Shown piece after piece: positions 44,959-56,800 of a stretch of 64,000 nucleotides of DNA (positions within the stretch are counted from its first letter, which is position 1; each line of letters begins with the position of its first letter). The notes beneath the pieces are model-generated. The model made no database searches and was not told where the DNA came from. It saw only the letters and a list, made by a program, of their open reading frames with translations. Both the position numbers and the translations under genes were made by a program. Source of the DNA: Turbatrix aceti (lineage: Eukaryota > Nematoda > Chromadorea > Rhabditida > Panagrolaimidae); assembly GCA_963969345.1 (NCBI GenBank), contig OZ017767.1:8745547-8809546 (forward strand), read 5' to 3'.

Positions 44959-45684
44959 CTTTTAGAAAAAAATAGGATTTTTTTATTTTTTATAAAATTC
45001 CGTGAAATTTTGAGAAAATAGGAAAATTTTATTTTTTAGAATTTTTGTAAGCTTCAAATTTTTTGGTGCGATTGAAAAAATTGTTGAACGTAAAAATTTT
45101 CACGTTTTAATGATAGCAATTTTTTGTACAAAAATTAAAAAAAAATTTGCTTAATTTTTTCTTGTATTTAAAACTTCGTTGAAGCACATTTGTGAACTTT
45201 TATAAAAAAAAGTATTCAAACCACATTTTTTTCAATATTTATCCCAGCGCTGCCGTCAGCCTGATACCGGTTGCCATGGAAAACTACAGAAAAAAATGCT
45301 GCTTATTATTTACGTTTGACTTCGTCAGACGTTGGTTGGCAACGGGCTCTGCCAGTTGGCATGTTTTTTCTTTATTTTAAAGTTTAAGACAAACATTTTT
45401 AATATTTATTATTTTTCTCGTCGAGATTGATCATTGATGAACTACCCCCCGGTAAGCGTAAATTTTGTGTTTGTCATCCATGTTGTAACCACAAAATACG
45501 TTGTTTAGCCGGAGATAAAAGCGGGTTTTTTGTTCGTGGAAAAATTTTCGACCCGGAGCAAAATACGAAAACTCTTGATGTATTTCCGTGAAATCCATGT
45601 GATCCGTGCAAAACAGGTCTTTTTTGCATGTTGGAGAGGGGCATTTCTAAGAAATTGCAAAAAATTGGTTTGTAGAACGAACGC
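44959..45684. other. Spacer before MULE
   Basis: AT-rich, with no supported gene or RNA. Short open frames here are not conserved with anything recognisable. Confidence 0.35.
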
Positions 45685-46845
45685 GGTTTAGTGACACTAC
45701 TCCTATTTTGACAACTCCTATTATGACAACTCCTATTTTGACAACTCCTATTTTGACAACTTTTCACAGTCTTTCCTATTTTGTCAACCAATTCCTATTT
45801 TAACAACTTTTTAAAAAAAGGGTGCATTAGGGGTTGTTGCGTGCGCTGAAGACAACTGTGTTGTTGCCTGAGGGCATGGATGACTTTATCACGAGATATT
45901 ATCATTTTTAGTGATATTTTTTTTGTAAAAAAACATTTTGTGTTTTATTTTTTGGAACAATTTTTTTGAACACAGTTAGTACTATTTGATTTTAGTTATG
46001 AATCAATTATTATTTAATTAGTCTGCTTTTGAGAGTCTTGCCTGTGCAAGTAAAAGAAATTGTTGAAAAGATTTTATTATGCCATTTTCAGTATTGTTTT
46101 CAAAAAAACAACAGCGATATTATAAATTAACAATCTGATAAACACAAAATAACGGCTTAAGGGCTGTTACATTATCAATGAAAAATGTTCAAATATTTAA
46201 AACGAAAAAATGGGTTTCCAGTGTACGTTGTGCTCGGGGAAGAAAGAATGCTAACTCCAGATGATTCACCCACTTTGCAATTTTTGGTTCGTCCAAAAAT
46301 TCGGTAAGCCTTAATGCCTGACACCGTCGTAGTACCGCTTGCCGAAAATGGAAGACGCATGCTTTGACAATGTCGGCAAAAATGATCTTCAGAGCCCCCA
46401 TTTTTTTTTTTTTGATTTGAAATTTGATGTTAGTACAAGTACTGAAATTTTTACTTCTTTACAGCACTTAAAAATCTGTAGATTTTTTCTTCTGAACCCT
46501 GCTTGATTTTTGGTCAAAATTCGTCTTATAATTTAAAAAAAACAAATCCAAATGTTTCGAATGTTATCACAAACTGCATTATATTTTTTTTCTGTTTTTT
46601 TACAAAAAAAAAATATCACTAAAAATGATAATATCTCGTGATAAAGTCATCCATGCCCTCAGGCAACAACACAGTTGTCTTCAGCGCACGCAACAACCCC
46701 TAATGCACCCTTTTTTTAAAAAGTTGTTAAAATAGGAATTGGTTGACAAAATAGGAAAGACTGTGAAAAGTTGTCAAAATAGGAGTTGTCAAAATAGGAG
46801 TTGTCATAATAGGAGTTGTCAAAATAGGAGTAGTGTCACTAAACC
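45685..46845. mobile_element. Mutator-like element (MULE) with long inverted arms and transposase remnant
   Basis: The element begins GGTTTAGTGACACTACTCC and ends with its reverse complement. It is flanked by perfect 9-base duplications AACGAACGC (45676-45684, 46846-46854), the MULE signature. The inverted arms are about 250 bases each and nearly exact. Their outer parts hold 4-5 tandem TCCTATTTTGACAAC units. Between them, on the - strand at 46401-46189, an open frame reads ADIVKACVFHFRQAVLRRCQ, TEFLDEPKIAKW and LELAFFLP. This matches the HF-x-Q-x-[VL]-x-R..Q..G/A-L and LAF[LF]P stretch of MULE transposases. The rest of the enzyme is missing, so the copy is not autonomous. Confidence 0.88.
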
Positions 46846-46854
46846 AACGAACGC

Positions 46855-47150
46855 AAGTAAATAAAAAAAAATTTGATGTAAAAAATACCATTAATTCATT
46901 TTTTATGAATATATTTCCAGAAAAATAAATAATCAGCAATTTTATCTGTTTTCAAATTGGAAAATCTTATCAAAAGGTCCGCGTATCGGCAAGGCAGCTA
47001 ATATTGTTGAAAGCGATCAAAGAATATATTAGTTTGTCGTCACGCGCTAATGCCATTTCACAATTGCTGTATTTTTGTTCAAATATTGAATCGCTCGTTC
47101 AAAAAAAGGCTGAAATTAGATTTTACAAATTCGGTAGGAGGAGGGAAGGT
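46855..47150. other. AT-rich spacer
   Basis: Between two mobile-element remnants. Nothing recognised. Confidence 0.35.
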
Positions 47151-47154
47151 GAAG

Positions 47155-47720
47155 GGATATTTATTTATTTATTTATTTATTTATTTCACCATTACTCAGT
47201 GGTTAGTTATCATTAGACCAGATATTAGGAGGCACAAATGATGTCCACGTAGGTGTAAATGTCTCGATTCGTTTTGGTCGCGATTTCTTCTTCCCATCGT
47301 TGCTGTGGTCTGGTTTTCGTCTTGTTGAACACCGAGTTGAGCGAATCGACCCAGCGTAGAGTGGAGGGAGAGCTCGAAATCGTCCTCGATGTCCTTGAGG
47401 AGAAGTCCGGAGGAGATAGGTCGCTGATCCCGCCATTTCTGTACCATCCACTGCGTCTTCTTGACGTTGACTTCCAGTCCGACGTCCTTGCAGATGATTT
47501 CCTGAAGTTCTTCGCCAGTGTGGGAGAAAAGAACGACGTCGTCAACGTTTTGCGAATGGCCTCTTCAAAATCCGTCAGCAGTGAGCGTGCGTTGATGGTA
47601 GCGACGCTGAGCCGGAATCTAGACATTTTTTTTAGCCTACGTTTGACAGGGTGGCCAGCCCGGGTGTCAAACGGCGCTTTCAATTCTCACACTTGCGCTG
47701 CTTCCCGAATGCGATCGCGA
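47155..47720 (-). mobile_element. Non-LTR retrotransposon, internally deleted
   Basis: Read on the - strand, an ATG at about 47625 opens SRFRLSVATINARSLL, the start of a LINE endonuclease. A few codons later (about 47550) the sequence jumps to a reverse-transcriptase part, DDVVLFSHTGEELQEI (in the neighbouring frame) then VGLEVNVKKTQWM, the Asp-Asp active site and following region. The 3' end is a tail of AAAT repeats (47155-47185), usual for RTE-like elements. The last ~90 bases before the tail recur at 63355-63450. It is an inactive deletion derivative. Confidence 0.75.
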
Positions 47721-50700
47721 ACGCAAACTGCTGTCGCGGACAGGAGAGGCGGAATAAAACCGACCGTCCGCTATTTACCGGGATATATAGAATTTACCGG
47801 GATATATAGCCGGTAAATTCTTTGCTAAAGATTTCGTTTCCCTGTTTGTCACCTGACTTGAAGAAAAAAAATACTTATGTATATAAATTTTTTTTTGTAA
47901 AAAAAAAAGAACGGATGTTTGAATAATATTTTTTTTAGTTTTATAAATAAAAGCTTTGAATGTCAAAAAAAATTATTGAGTCAAAAAACCATCCAACATT
48001 CCTTCCGTAAACAATTTAAAAAAAATTGTGTTCTATTTAAAAAAATTCAATTTTTTGTCACCCCGACAATTGCTTGTTCCCCACAGCATTGATTGCGAAA
48101 CTTGTTCACAGCTTTTCTCGGTCAAATAAAGAAGAATGAAATGTTATAAAAGAAATCGAATTAGCAGCAGACAGGCGTAGTTTCGCATAATCTGATGCAC
48201 AAAGGTAATCCTCAGCTCAGTCGTCTGGCTTTTGAGGAAAAAAAGTAGCTGCTGTTTGTCTTTTGTTCGATGCTCATGGTTGATACGTAGCGCTTTTTGT
48301 CAAGCATGCATTTTTTGTTGTAAAAAAAATAAAAAAAAATTTTTATTTGTAAGAATTGTAATTTTTTCTGTACATTATTTTTCGAAAAAAAAGGGTTTTT
48401 GACATAAAAAATTTTGATATCATTTCGATTTTCTTACGTTTACTTTTCGAAGATTTTTTTTCGAAATTTTGGTTTTTTCACCATAAAAAATTAGATCTCC
48501 TTCAGATTTTTTTACTGTTTATAAAAAAATAGCTACATCCGCAGCTGTTTTTTAATCCCTGTGTCGTTAATCCTTTTTTCCTGTCGACTTCATCACATTT
48601 CAAATCTCCTGAAATCTCTCACGTATGGACCCTCTTTTGTTCGTCATCATCGATGGATGTTGTGTATCCAGGTGAGAGGGAGTGAAGAAATGGGATATTT
48701 ACCCAAAATACACAAAATTAGCGAGCGTGGAGTATCCATTCCCATCCATCCCTGGACCTGGATCTGTACCTGGACTTTGGGAGGGAAAACCACAACCACA
48801 ACCATCGACCGACCGACCGACCAACCAGCCAACATCAATCAACAGCTTCAACGCAACGCAATGCGTCAACCAACGCTTGCAAGAGCGTGACGTCGAAACA
48901 TAGGCGGCGGTTGGGGTGAGTCAAAGCAACCACCGCCTGCCCGCCTAGGGTGAAGGGGGAGGTTGTAAACGATATTTATTTGTATGTAGTATTCTTTCGT
49001 ACTTTTTGTTATTTAGTTTGGTGATTCATGGCGGTTTTTTGGGGTTTTGAAATTTATTAGAATTTTTTTAGCCGACCAAAAAAATTTTTTTGGCGGTAGA
49101 AACAATTTTAGTAAATATAAAAATTTCCAGAAGCATCAATTTTTAATTTTCATAAATTTTTTTCTGTGCCACACGCACGCTATGCATAAGAAACAATTTG
49201 TTGACGTATGTGTTTAGATAAAAGGTTTCTGAACATTTTACGTCAACTTTTGAAGCGACAAAATTTTTTTTTGTTTTTTTGCTCAATTTTCGAAAAATCA
49301 TGCCCAAAATAAAAAAAATTTCCCAAATCCCTTTTCTGGTCGAAAATCGATTCTCTGACGATTCCCGGATCAATAAACAATCCAATGTATCCACCCATGA
49401 CTCTGACAACAATCACTCACATCAGAACACCAGTGAACCCCAAAACACCAACCGATCGAAACTTGTTCGCGCACAGAAGTGCGTGGTGTGGTTTGGTTGA
49501 ATGTCTCTCTCGCTCCTCGGTCACATCAATTGCTATAGGGGATGGATGAGGAGTGGTAGTGGTCCGTGAGAAAGCATATCTCACGACTACTTTCAATTAT
49601 TGACTGATGGACGAATTCGCTCGTTTGCTCAGTGCTCTTTCCTTCTCTTTCCCTTTTGGTGGTCATTTTGGGGTAAGTGACCCTCTCCAACGCCCTCCAC
49701 CCCCCTTCAAGCTTCGCTACATAGTATAATACAAAATATTTTTTGATTGATTTTTGATATTATTTGACTGATTTAATTCCCAAAAAAATTTTTTGTAGTG
49801 TGTAGAATTTTTTTGAAATTTTTAAACGTGGAAAAAATTTTTTATTTGTTCGCGTTTGCACTCACCGTATCCGTATCCGTTCCCGTTTCTGATGAAATCG
49901 ATATAGTCTGATGACATCAACTGATGTCATTTTTGCACACATTTTATGTTGTACAAGAAAAAATTCTGGACAAAGTTCAGGCGCACCTGGCACCTGGTTG
50001 ATAACAAAAAAAATCAGGGCTTGCTTATCATTAACCTGGATGCTAATTGATCATTGATGGATAAAGTTGTGTACTGTTTCATGGGTGTACCCATTGATTT
50101 TTTTTACAATAGAAAAAAAAACTTGAGATTTGTCAGATTTTTGAAGTCTTTCTGGTCTTCATTCAAGATTTTGCGGACTCGGGAGATAAACACCGGTCAG
50201 GTGAGTCTTCCAGGTGCGCAACATCCTTGAATTGTTATTGTTCAAAAAATATTTTTCACGATTTTTGTATATTTTTTGGTGTCAAAAGTTTTTTTTATCG
50301 TTTTTTTTTATTTCCGACTGTACCACAAAAAATCATACTATATTTAATTTGTTATCCAGTCCGAGATTTCCCTTTCATTTTTGATTGAAAACAATAACGA
50401 GTTTGCAAAAACTCGTCTTATCCTGTCACGAACGTGAACGCCGTTGACCGCTGCAAACCACAAAATTTGTATTTATGAATTGCAGTTATCGGATGCGCCG
50501 GTGCCTCCCTCCCCCTTCCGTCGCATCCCCATCCCCCGAGATGCCAACAAGGGGATATGCATATCCTTATCCCATCCAAGGGGATATCGGATGTTTATGC
50601 AAACGAACGATTCGGCGTCGGGGGCGCGTGGAGATTTATTTATTGGTGAACTTGACGGGGCGAAACGACCGAAACGGAAGATGGGAAAAAAGGTATCACC

Positions 50701-51759
50701 CCATCTCTTTCCCAAAACGGGTCGGTCGTCGGAAGGGTCATCAGAAGGGGGGGTTTCGCCTGGATGGATGGGTAGAGTCGTCTGGTTTGTGGTTTGTCTA
50801 CCGGTTTTGTCACAAACCGGAAAGCTACTAGCTAAATAATATATTTCGTTAGTCTCCCGGCTTTTTTTGCTTCCTCGTCAGGTCAACTTGATTGTTCATT
50901 GTTCTGGGGTAAGAGAGGTGTTTGTTCGTGGTTATATTCAATTTGATTTGTGTTACGATAATTGAAGGGATTTTTTGTTTGATTAGAAAAAATATCGTAA
51001 ATTTATTCAAAAAATGCATGTTTGAAATTTTTTGTGTTCAAAACGTTTTTTGTAAAATTTTTTGTTGGAGTCGTTCTTTAACGAATACAAAATTTCAAAT
51101 TCATTTTTTTGAAAAAAGTTGTCGAAATTTTTTTGTATAACAATTTTTGTTACCGAAAGTCCATGTTCTTACCTGTCGCGGTCGCGTCTGAGGACTACTA
51201 CGCACAATGTGTCATTTTTACATGAAAGCTAAAGTACGCGAACATTTCCTTTTCGGCTTTTTGGCGCTGTTGATTCACGGTAAAAAAAACACTGAGACTT
51301 TCAACAATCAAAAATGTTGCTCAAAATATTTTTTTTCTGTCGGAAACATTTTTTTTCTTTTGTGATTCAGTGACTTTGTGCGATTGTTGTGGACGTGGTT
51401 ACCCTGGTTTTCTACTTCTAACCTACGGTAGGAAAAAAATTGTTTTTCATTAAAAAGATCGTAACCCGCAAAAAACGTCACATTTTTTCTCACGTTAGAT
51501 CGTAGCCGTCGAAAAAAAACTATCGTAAACATTGAATCGTCATTCCTGCCATAAAAAAGTCGTTTCTCACGTATTGCCTTCCTTACCGAAAAATTTTGCA
51601 TGCCGCAAGCGAATACTTTTTCCATCGTCGGCATCATTTGTGCCTCCGTTCCGTGAGCAGGCGGCATCTGCGTCGTTGCTAACAGCTTAGCTAGCTAACA
51701 GCTCACCTTTTCTTCGTGCGCGCTAACACCTGATTGGTATAACTCAACTTGATTCAACG
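47721..51759. other. Long gene-poor spacer
   Basis: This 4-kb stretch is AT-rich with poly-A/T tracts and a few GC-richer islands (48700-48960, 49320-49720, 50490-50800). In the islands open frames exist on both strands at once, but none has a recognised domain or consistent splice structure. The repeated unit ATTTACCGGGATATATAG occurs twice at 47775-47812. The last ~200 bases should hold the elongase promoter and 5' UTR. Confidence 0.4.
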
Positions 51760-53621
51760 ATGCTCTCTCTTCTTCCAGACTCCATCATGCACCTGTCGCC
51801 GGTTGCCTCCGATATATTCGACCGTAACATAACCAACTTTCCGACGGGTGCACTAATTCACAGCTTTCATCACAAGTCTAATTTCGCCTTTGAAAAAGTA
51901 GCTGATTATGTCTTCGTCTCGTATATCATGCAAAACTACTGGCACTACACAGTCTACATTGGCCTCGCCTACCTGCTTGCAATGAAGGTGCTCGAAGCTT
52001 GGATGGTCAATCGCAAGCCCTTTGATCTCCGGGCGGCCATGACTGTGTGGAACGGTGCACTCGCGGTGTTCAGTACTTTTGGGTAAGTTTTGGAAAAAAA
52101 AGACGAAGAAAAACGGACGAAATTACGAGAAAACCAAAAAACTAACGTTTTTGTAACAAACAAAATTTTCCACTCAGGACCCTTTCGAACGAAATTCTCA
52201 AAAGTAACATTTTTTTCTCGTTTCCCGAAAAAAGTGTTACGTTCAAAAATCAGAAAATAAAAAAAAACGTAACATTTTTGGTCGGATGATTTTGTTACGC
52301 ACAAAATTTTCCACTCAAGACCCTTTTGAACGTAACTTTCAAAAAACCTTCTGAAAAGTAACTTTTTTTTGCGGTTTTTTGTTACTTTCAAAAATCTGAA
52401 AATTGAACGTAGCATTTTTTGGCCTGGAAATTTGTTATTCACCAAATTTTGTGAATAACAAACTTTTTGACGAAAAAATGTTACTTTCGAATTTTTTTCG
52501 ACACCTTTTTTGACGTTTTCAACTTTTTACGTTATTTTTTTTTCAGCGCTCTCAGAACAACAGAAGAATTCGTGGATACCCTATCACACCACGGAATCTA
52601 CAAATCCCTGTGCTACGTCTTTGACCCAACATCGGTCGCGGCAAATTGGTTTCTCTTCTTTGCCGTTTCCAAACTCTTCGAACTCGGTGATACGGTATTC
52701 CTCGTGCTGCGCAAGAAGCCCCTCAGCTTCCTTCACCTCTGGCATCACTTTTCCGTCCTCATCTACACGTTCCACGCGGGCGCGGAATGGCTTGGCTCAG
52801 GGCGGTGGTTTATGTGGATGAACTTCATCGCTCACTCCCTCATGTATACCTACTTCACAGCCATGTCCATGGGATATAGAATTCCGAGAAGTATTGCACG
52901 ATTTGTGACTATTATACAGATCGCTCAGATGGTCGTTGGCGTCAGCGTGTCTTTTGCTGTGCTTGGCATCAAGTCTTACCTGTGAGTTTTTTCTATGTAC
53001 ATTTTTTAGTTTTTCCCCTTTTTTGGAAACAATTTTTTTTTGAAAAAGTAAAAAAAAAATTCTGAAATAGTTTGTTTTGAATTATTTACAATCAAATTTT
53101 TTTTAGATAGTTTTTCCAAAAAAAAACAGAAAAACTTTTTTCAAGAACATCATTTTTTTGACAAAAGTTCAAAAAATTTTTTGGGGGACATAATTTTTTT
53201 ATTACGGTCCAAAAATTTTTTGAAAGCCTAATTTTTGGCAAAAAAACATGCTCAAACAATTTTTAACTCCAAAAAAACGCAATTTTTTTTGGGAAAAAAA
53301 TCGGCTATTTTTTTTGCGGAAAAAAACTAAAACTAAAAAAAATTGTAAAAAAACCCTGAAAACTAATTTTTTGGAATAAATTTTCCGGTGTAAACAAAAA
53401 TAAATTTTTTTGAGAACAATTTTTTTTGCACGGTTAAAAAAAATATATTTTTTTTCAGTCACCTGCCGTGTCAGCAGACAAGCGCCAACCTCTACTTATG
53501 CTTCACCATCTACATTTCATACATGATTTTGTTCCTAAACTTTTTCTTTAAAGCCTATTGCCAGCCGAGCAAATCGGCAACCAAGGATGCCACTCTTCTG
53601 AAGGCCAAGAAAGTCTCATGA
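51760..53621 (+). CDS. elo: ELO-type very-long-chain fatty acid elongase
   Basis: Exons 51760-52082, 52547-52981 and 53459-53621 join in phase (306 residues from the first ATG; 297 from the ATG at 51787, which follows an acceptor-like CTTCCAG and may be the real start). The enzyme is the ER condensing 3-ketoacyl-CoA synthase. Marks: KLFELGDTVFLVLRKK, the catalytic His box HLWHHF, then NFIAHSLMYTYF and several hydrophobic helices. The protein ends A-K-K-V-S, a fitting KKXX ER-retrieval signal. The two introns are long and filled with AT-rich repeats. A polyadenylation signal is near 53764. Chain-length preference cannot be read from this. Confidence 0.93.
52140..52460. repeat. Intron repeat (AAGTAAC/GTTACGTTC family)
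   Basis: Units such as CCACTCAGGACCCTTTCGAACG, then AAAAGTAACATTTTT and GTTACGTTCAAAAATC, occur about twice here in elongase intron 1. They recur in three or more introns of the neighbouring polymerase gene (55330-55520, 56250-56440, 57340-57450, 59490-59610). Confidence 0.65.
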
Positions 53622-53887
53622 CACTTTCAAACAACGTTTTTTATTGTCATTTTTCCACACACGTCGCCCCCGCCCTGACCCCGACCCCTCCCACCCCTCC
53701 TCGATGATCCCCAAGGTCTCTCAGCACGAAAAGCATGTGTGTACGTGATCTAATCTAATCTAAAAATAAAGATATGATTTTTCAAAAAAAAATTTCTGGA
53801 AAAACCCAAAAATTTATCAAAAAATCAACAAAAAAATTATCGGTCGTTGAAAAAAAGCTATTAGAAAAGTTCCCACCCTCGTATTCG

Positions 53888-56800
53888 TCAGTAAACGTCA
53901 TCCGGATCGATGAGATGCGTTGTAAAGCGTTTCGGCGCAACTTCGGCACCCTGACTTTCGACGGTGAATCTTGGCACAATGTTCATCGACTGAAGTTCTT
54001 GGAAGAGCAGTTTGCACGCGTAGGGGATGGCGATGTTGGAGACGTCCGTGGATGAGCGGCAGAAGTCACACCAGCCGTTGTAGCCCATGAGACCGCATTT
54101 GCCGCAAACTTCGATCTAAAAAACAGAGCAGATAATTTTTTAAGCCCAAATCGTCAAAAAAATATGCAAAAATCCGTAAAAAAAATTTTTTTGGTGAAAT
54201 TTTCCTACAAAAAATTTGTCCTGTACAAAAAAATGCAAATCTCGAATCCTAAAAAAATATTCAAAAGATCGTAAAAAACAAATTTCAATTGGGAAAAAAA
54301 TAAATGTTCTACAAAACAATCAAAACCTAATCTAAAAAAAAACGAAAAAAATTTACACGGGGTATCCAAAAAATGCCAAATTCGTATAAAACAATGTTCG
54401 GAGAAAATGTCATAAAAAATTCGAAACCAGATCTAAAAAAAGCGAAAAAAAATTTTCACAAAATTTGCAACAAAAGGTGCCAAAAATCGTATAAAAAAAT
54501 TTTCCATAAAAAAAAATTCTTTTTAAAAAATTAGAAATAAGATCTAAAAAATCGTAAAAAAAAGTTTACGCCTAAATCTCAAAAATTGTGATCAAAATCG
54601 TAAAAAATAAATTTTTGGCAAAAATTTACCTCAAAAAATGTTCACCTTCCCAAAATTCAAATTCTGCCATAAAATGCCCCCAAAAAATTCCCAAAACTCA
54701 CCATAAACTGATCCGACGAAATCATTAGTCTCTCATTGATCAAGTTCGACACGCCATAGGCAATGAGGCAATCTCTCTCCATCTCACCCAGACGCAGCCC
54801 ACCCTCACGGGATCGACCTTCCGTCGGCTGCCTCGTCAGCGACGACTTCGGACCACGTCCACGAGCGTGCATTTTGTCGAGGACCATGTGCTTGAGTTTC
54901 TGGTAGTAGAGCGGTCCAAAGAAGATATACGCCTGCATGGCATCACCCGTCGCTCCGTGGCAAAGGATATCCTTGCCCAGGTAGTTGAAGCCGTACTGCA
55001 TAATTTCCTGACTGATGGGCTCCACCTGTTCACCTGCGAACGCCGTGGAAGAGACCAGTCTGCCGGAGAGGGCACCTGTTTTGCTGCTGAGAAGTTCCAT
55101 GAGCTTGCCGACCGTCATACGCGATGGGTAGCCGTGGGGGTTCATGATGAGATCGGGGACGATGCCCTGCTGGTTGAAGGGCATGTCTTCCTGGGGCACA
55201 ATGATGCCACAGACGCCTTTTTGACCGTGACGGCTACTGAATTTGTCGCCGAGTTCTGGGCGCCTGAAAAAGACAAAAAAAGTCGAAACATGCGAGAAAA
55301 CACAAAAAAAACTAAATTTTTCCTAATACACAAAACTTTCCATGCAAGACCTTTTCAAAAGGAACGATGAAAGAACTTTTGAAAAGTAACGTTATTTCAA
55401 AAACATTTTTGTTACGTCTAAAAAAAGTAACATTTTTTGCTTCAAAAATTGTTATTCGAAAAAGTACATATTACACAATTGGTGATAAAAAAATGTAATT
55501 ATCGACTTTTTTTACAACTTTGGCCCAAATTTGTGATATTTTCTTATTTTTGCCAAAATTTCCACCAAAAAAAGTGGAACTTCAAAAAAAAAAAGTTAAA
55601 TTTAGGCTACTATCCAAAATTTCGCGGTAAGACACCGAATTGTTATCATACAACTTTTTAGACCAAAAAAAACTCAAAAAATGACCAACCTGCACTGCGA
55701 ATGGATAACCTTGATCATCGTAACCTTTTCTTCGTTTGTCGTGAGCAGAACTCTGTTGACAATGGCAGGAATAGGACCCCGATAGCAGGAAGACGTATTC
55801 TTGTACTCGACGTGGTTCGCATTTGATCCAAGTACCGTATCCCCGGTCTGGACGACGGGAGACATCTTGCTCACAGCAAAGTCCTTCTTCTTCAGCCTCG
55901 CTCCAGGGCGACAGATGCCATCGCTGTCGAGACCAGCGCAACTCGATACCGGTTTCTTCTTCACCGGGTCAAGTGCCGGTGGAAGCGATCGATCAGACGT
56001 CTGATTTGGGTACGTTCGAAGCGTGTCCTTGATGTAGTGATTCACGAGACATCGGCCAAATCCTCGGTCCAGTGATGCCTTGTTTAGGACGAGGGCATCT
56101 TCGATATCGTATCCAGAGAAAGACATGACCGCAACCGTCGCATTTTGACCGGCTGGCAGGTCTTCGTAGTGGCAGATTCGGATCGCCTAAATTTGACAAT
56201 CAAAAAATATTTTGAAATTTTTTTATAAAAAAAATAAAAAAAAAACTAAAAAAATCCACTCAGGACCTTTTCGAACGTAACCGATGAACAAAAACTTGAA
56301 AAGTAACGTTTTTTCGCAGTTTTTTGTTACGTTCAAAAATCTGACAACGAAAAGTAACATTTTTTGCTTCAAAGTTTGTTATTCGAAATTATAATTTTTG
56401 ATGAAAAAATGTTACTTTCGACCGTTCTTTTTTTTACAATTGTGGCCTAAAAATTCTTTTTTTTTGGATAATTTGCGTTGTTTTTACTATTTTTTGCATA
56501 AAACTCAATTTTTTGTAATTTTTGCTCCCAAAACTCACCCTCGTCGTGCACAACGGCCTCTGTGGATAGACCAGCAGATATAGCAACGTGTCCGCCCTTA
56601 CAGGAAGGTTGCAAGCCGATGCGCCCATGGCCTGTTTACCCATAGCGCACTGATACGTGTTTCTGGGTGACTGGTTGTGGTTCATGTACGGGATAATATT
56701 CGCACACACTCCCAGGATCGTAAACGGCTCGATCTAAAACCCATTTACCACCATAAAAACCAATTTTCTTCCCTAGATAAAAAATAAAACTGACCTCGAG

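Noticed and set aside
46189..46401. Independent small gene inside the inverted repeat
   Set aside because: Its residues fit part of a MULE transposase and it lies between MULE arms, so it is an element remnant.
48561..48903. Overlapping + strand frames near a GC-richer island
   Set aside because: Two frames on the same strand and one on the other are open together, with low-complexity content and no usable splice structure.
50444..50839. Open frame of about 130 codons upstream of the elongase
   Set aside because: Two + strand frames and one - strand frame overlap fully; no family, no conserved motif, no clear acceptor or donor.
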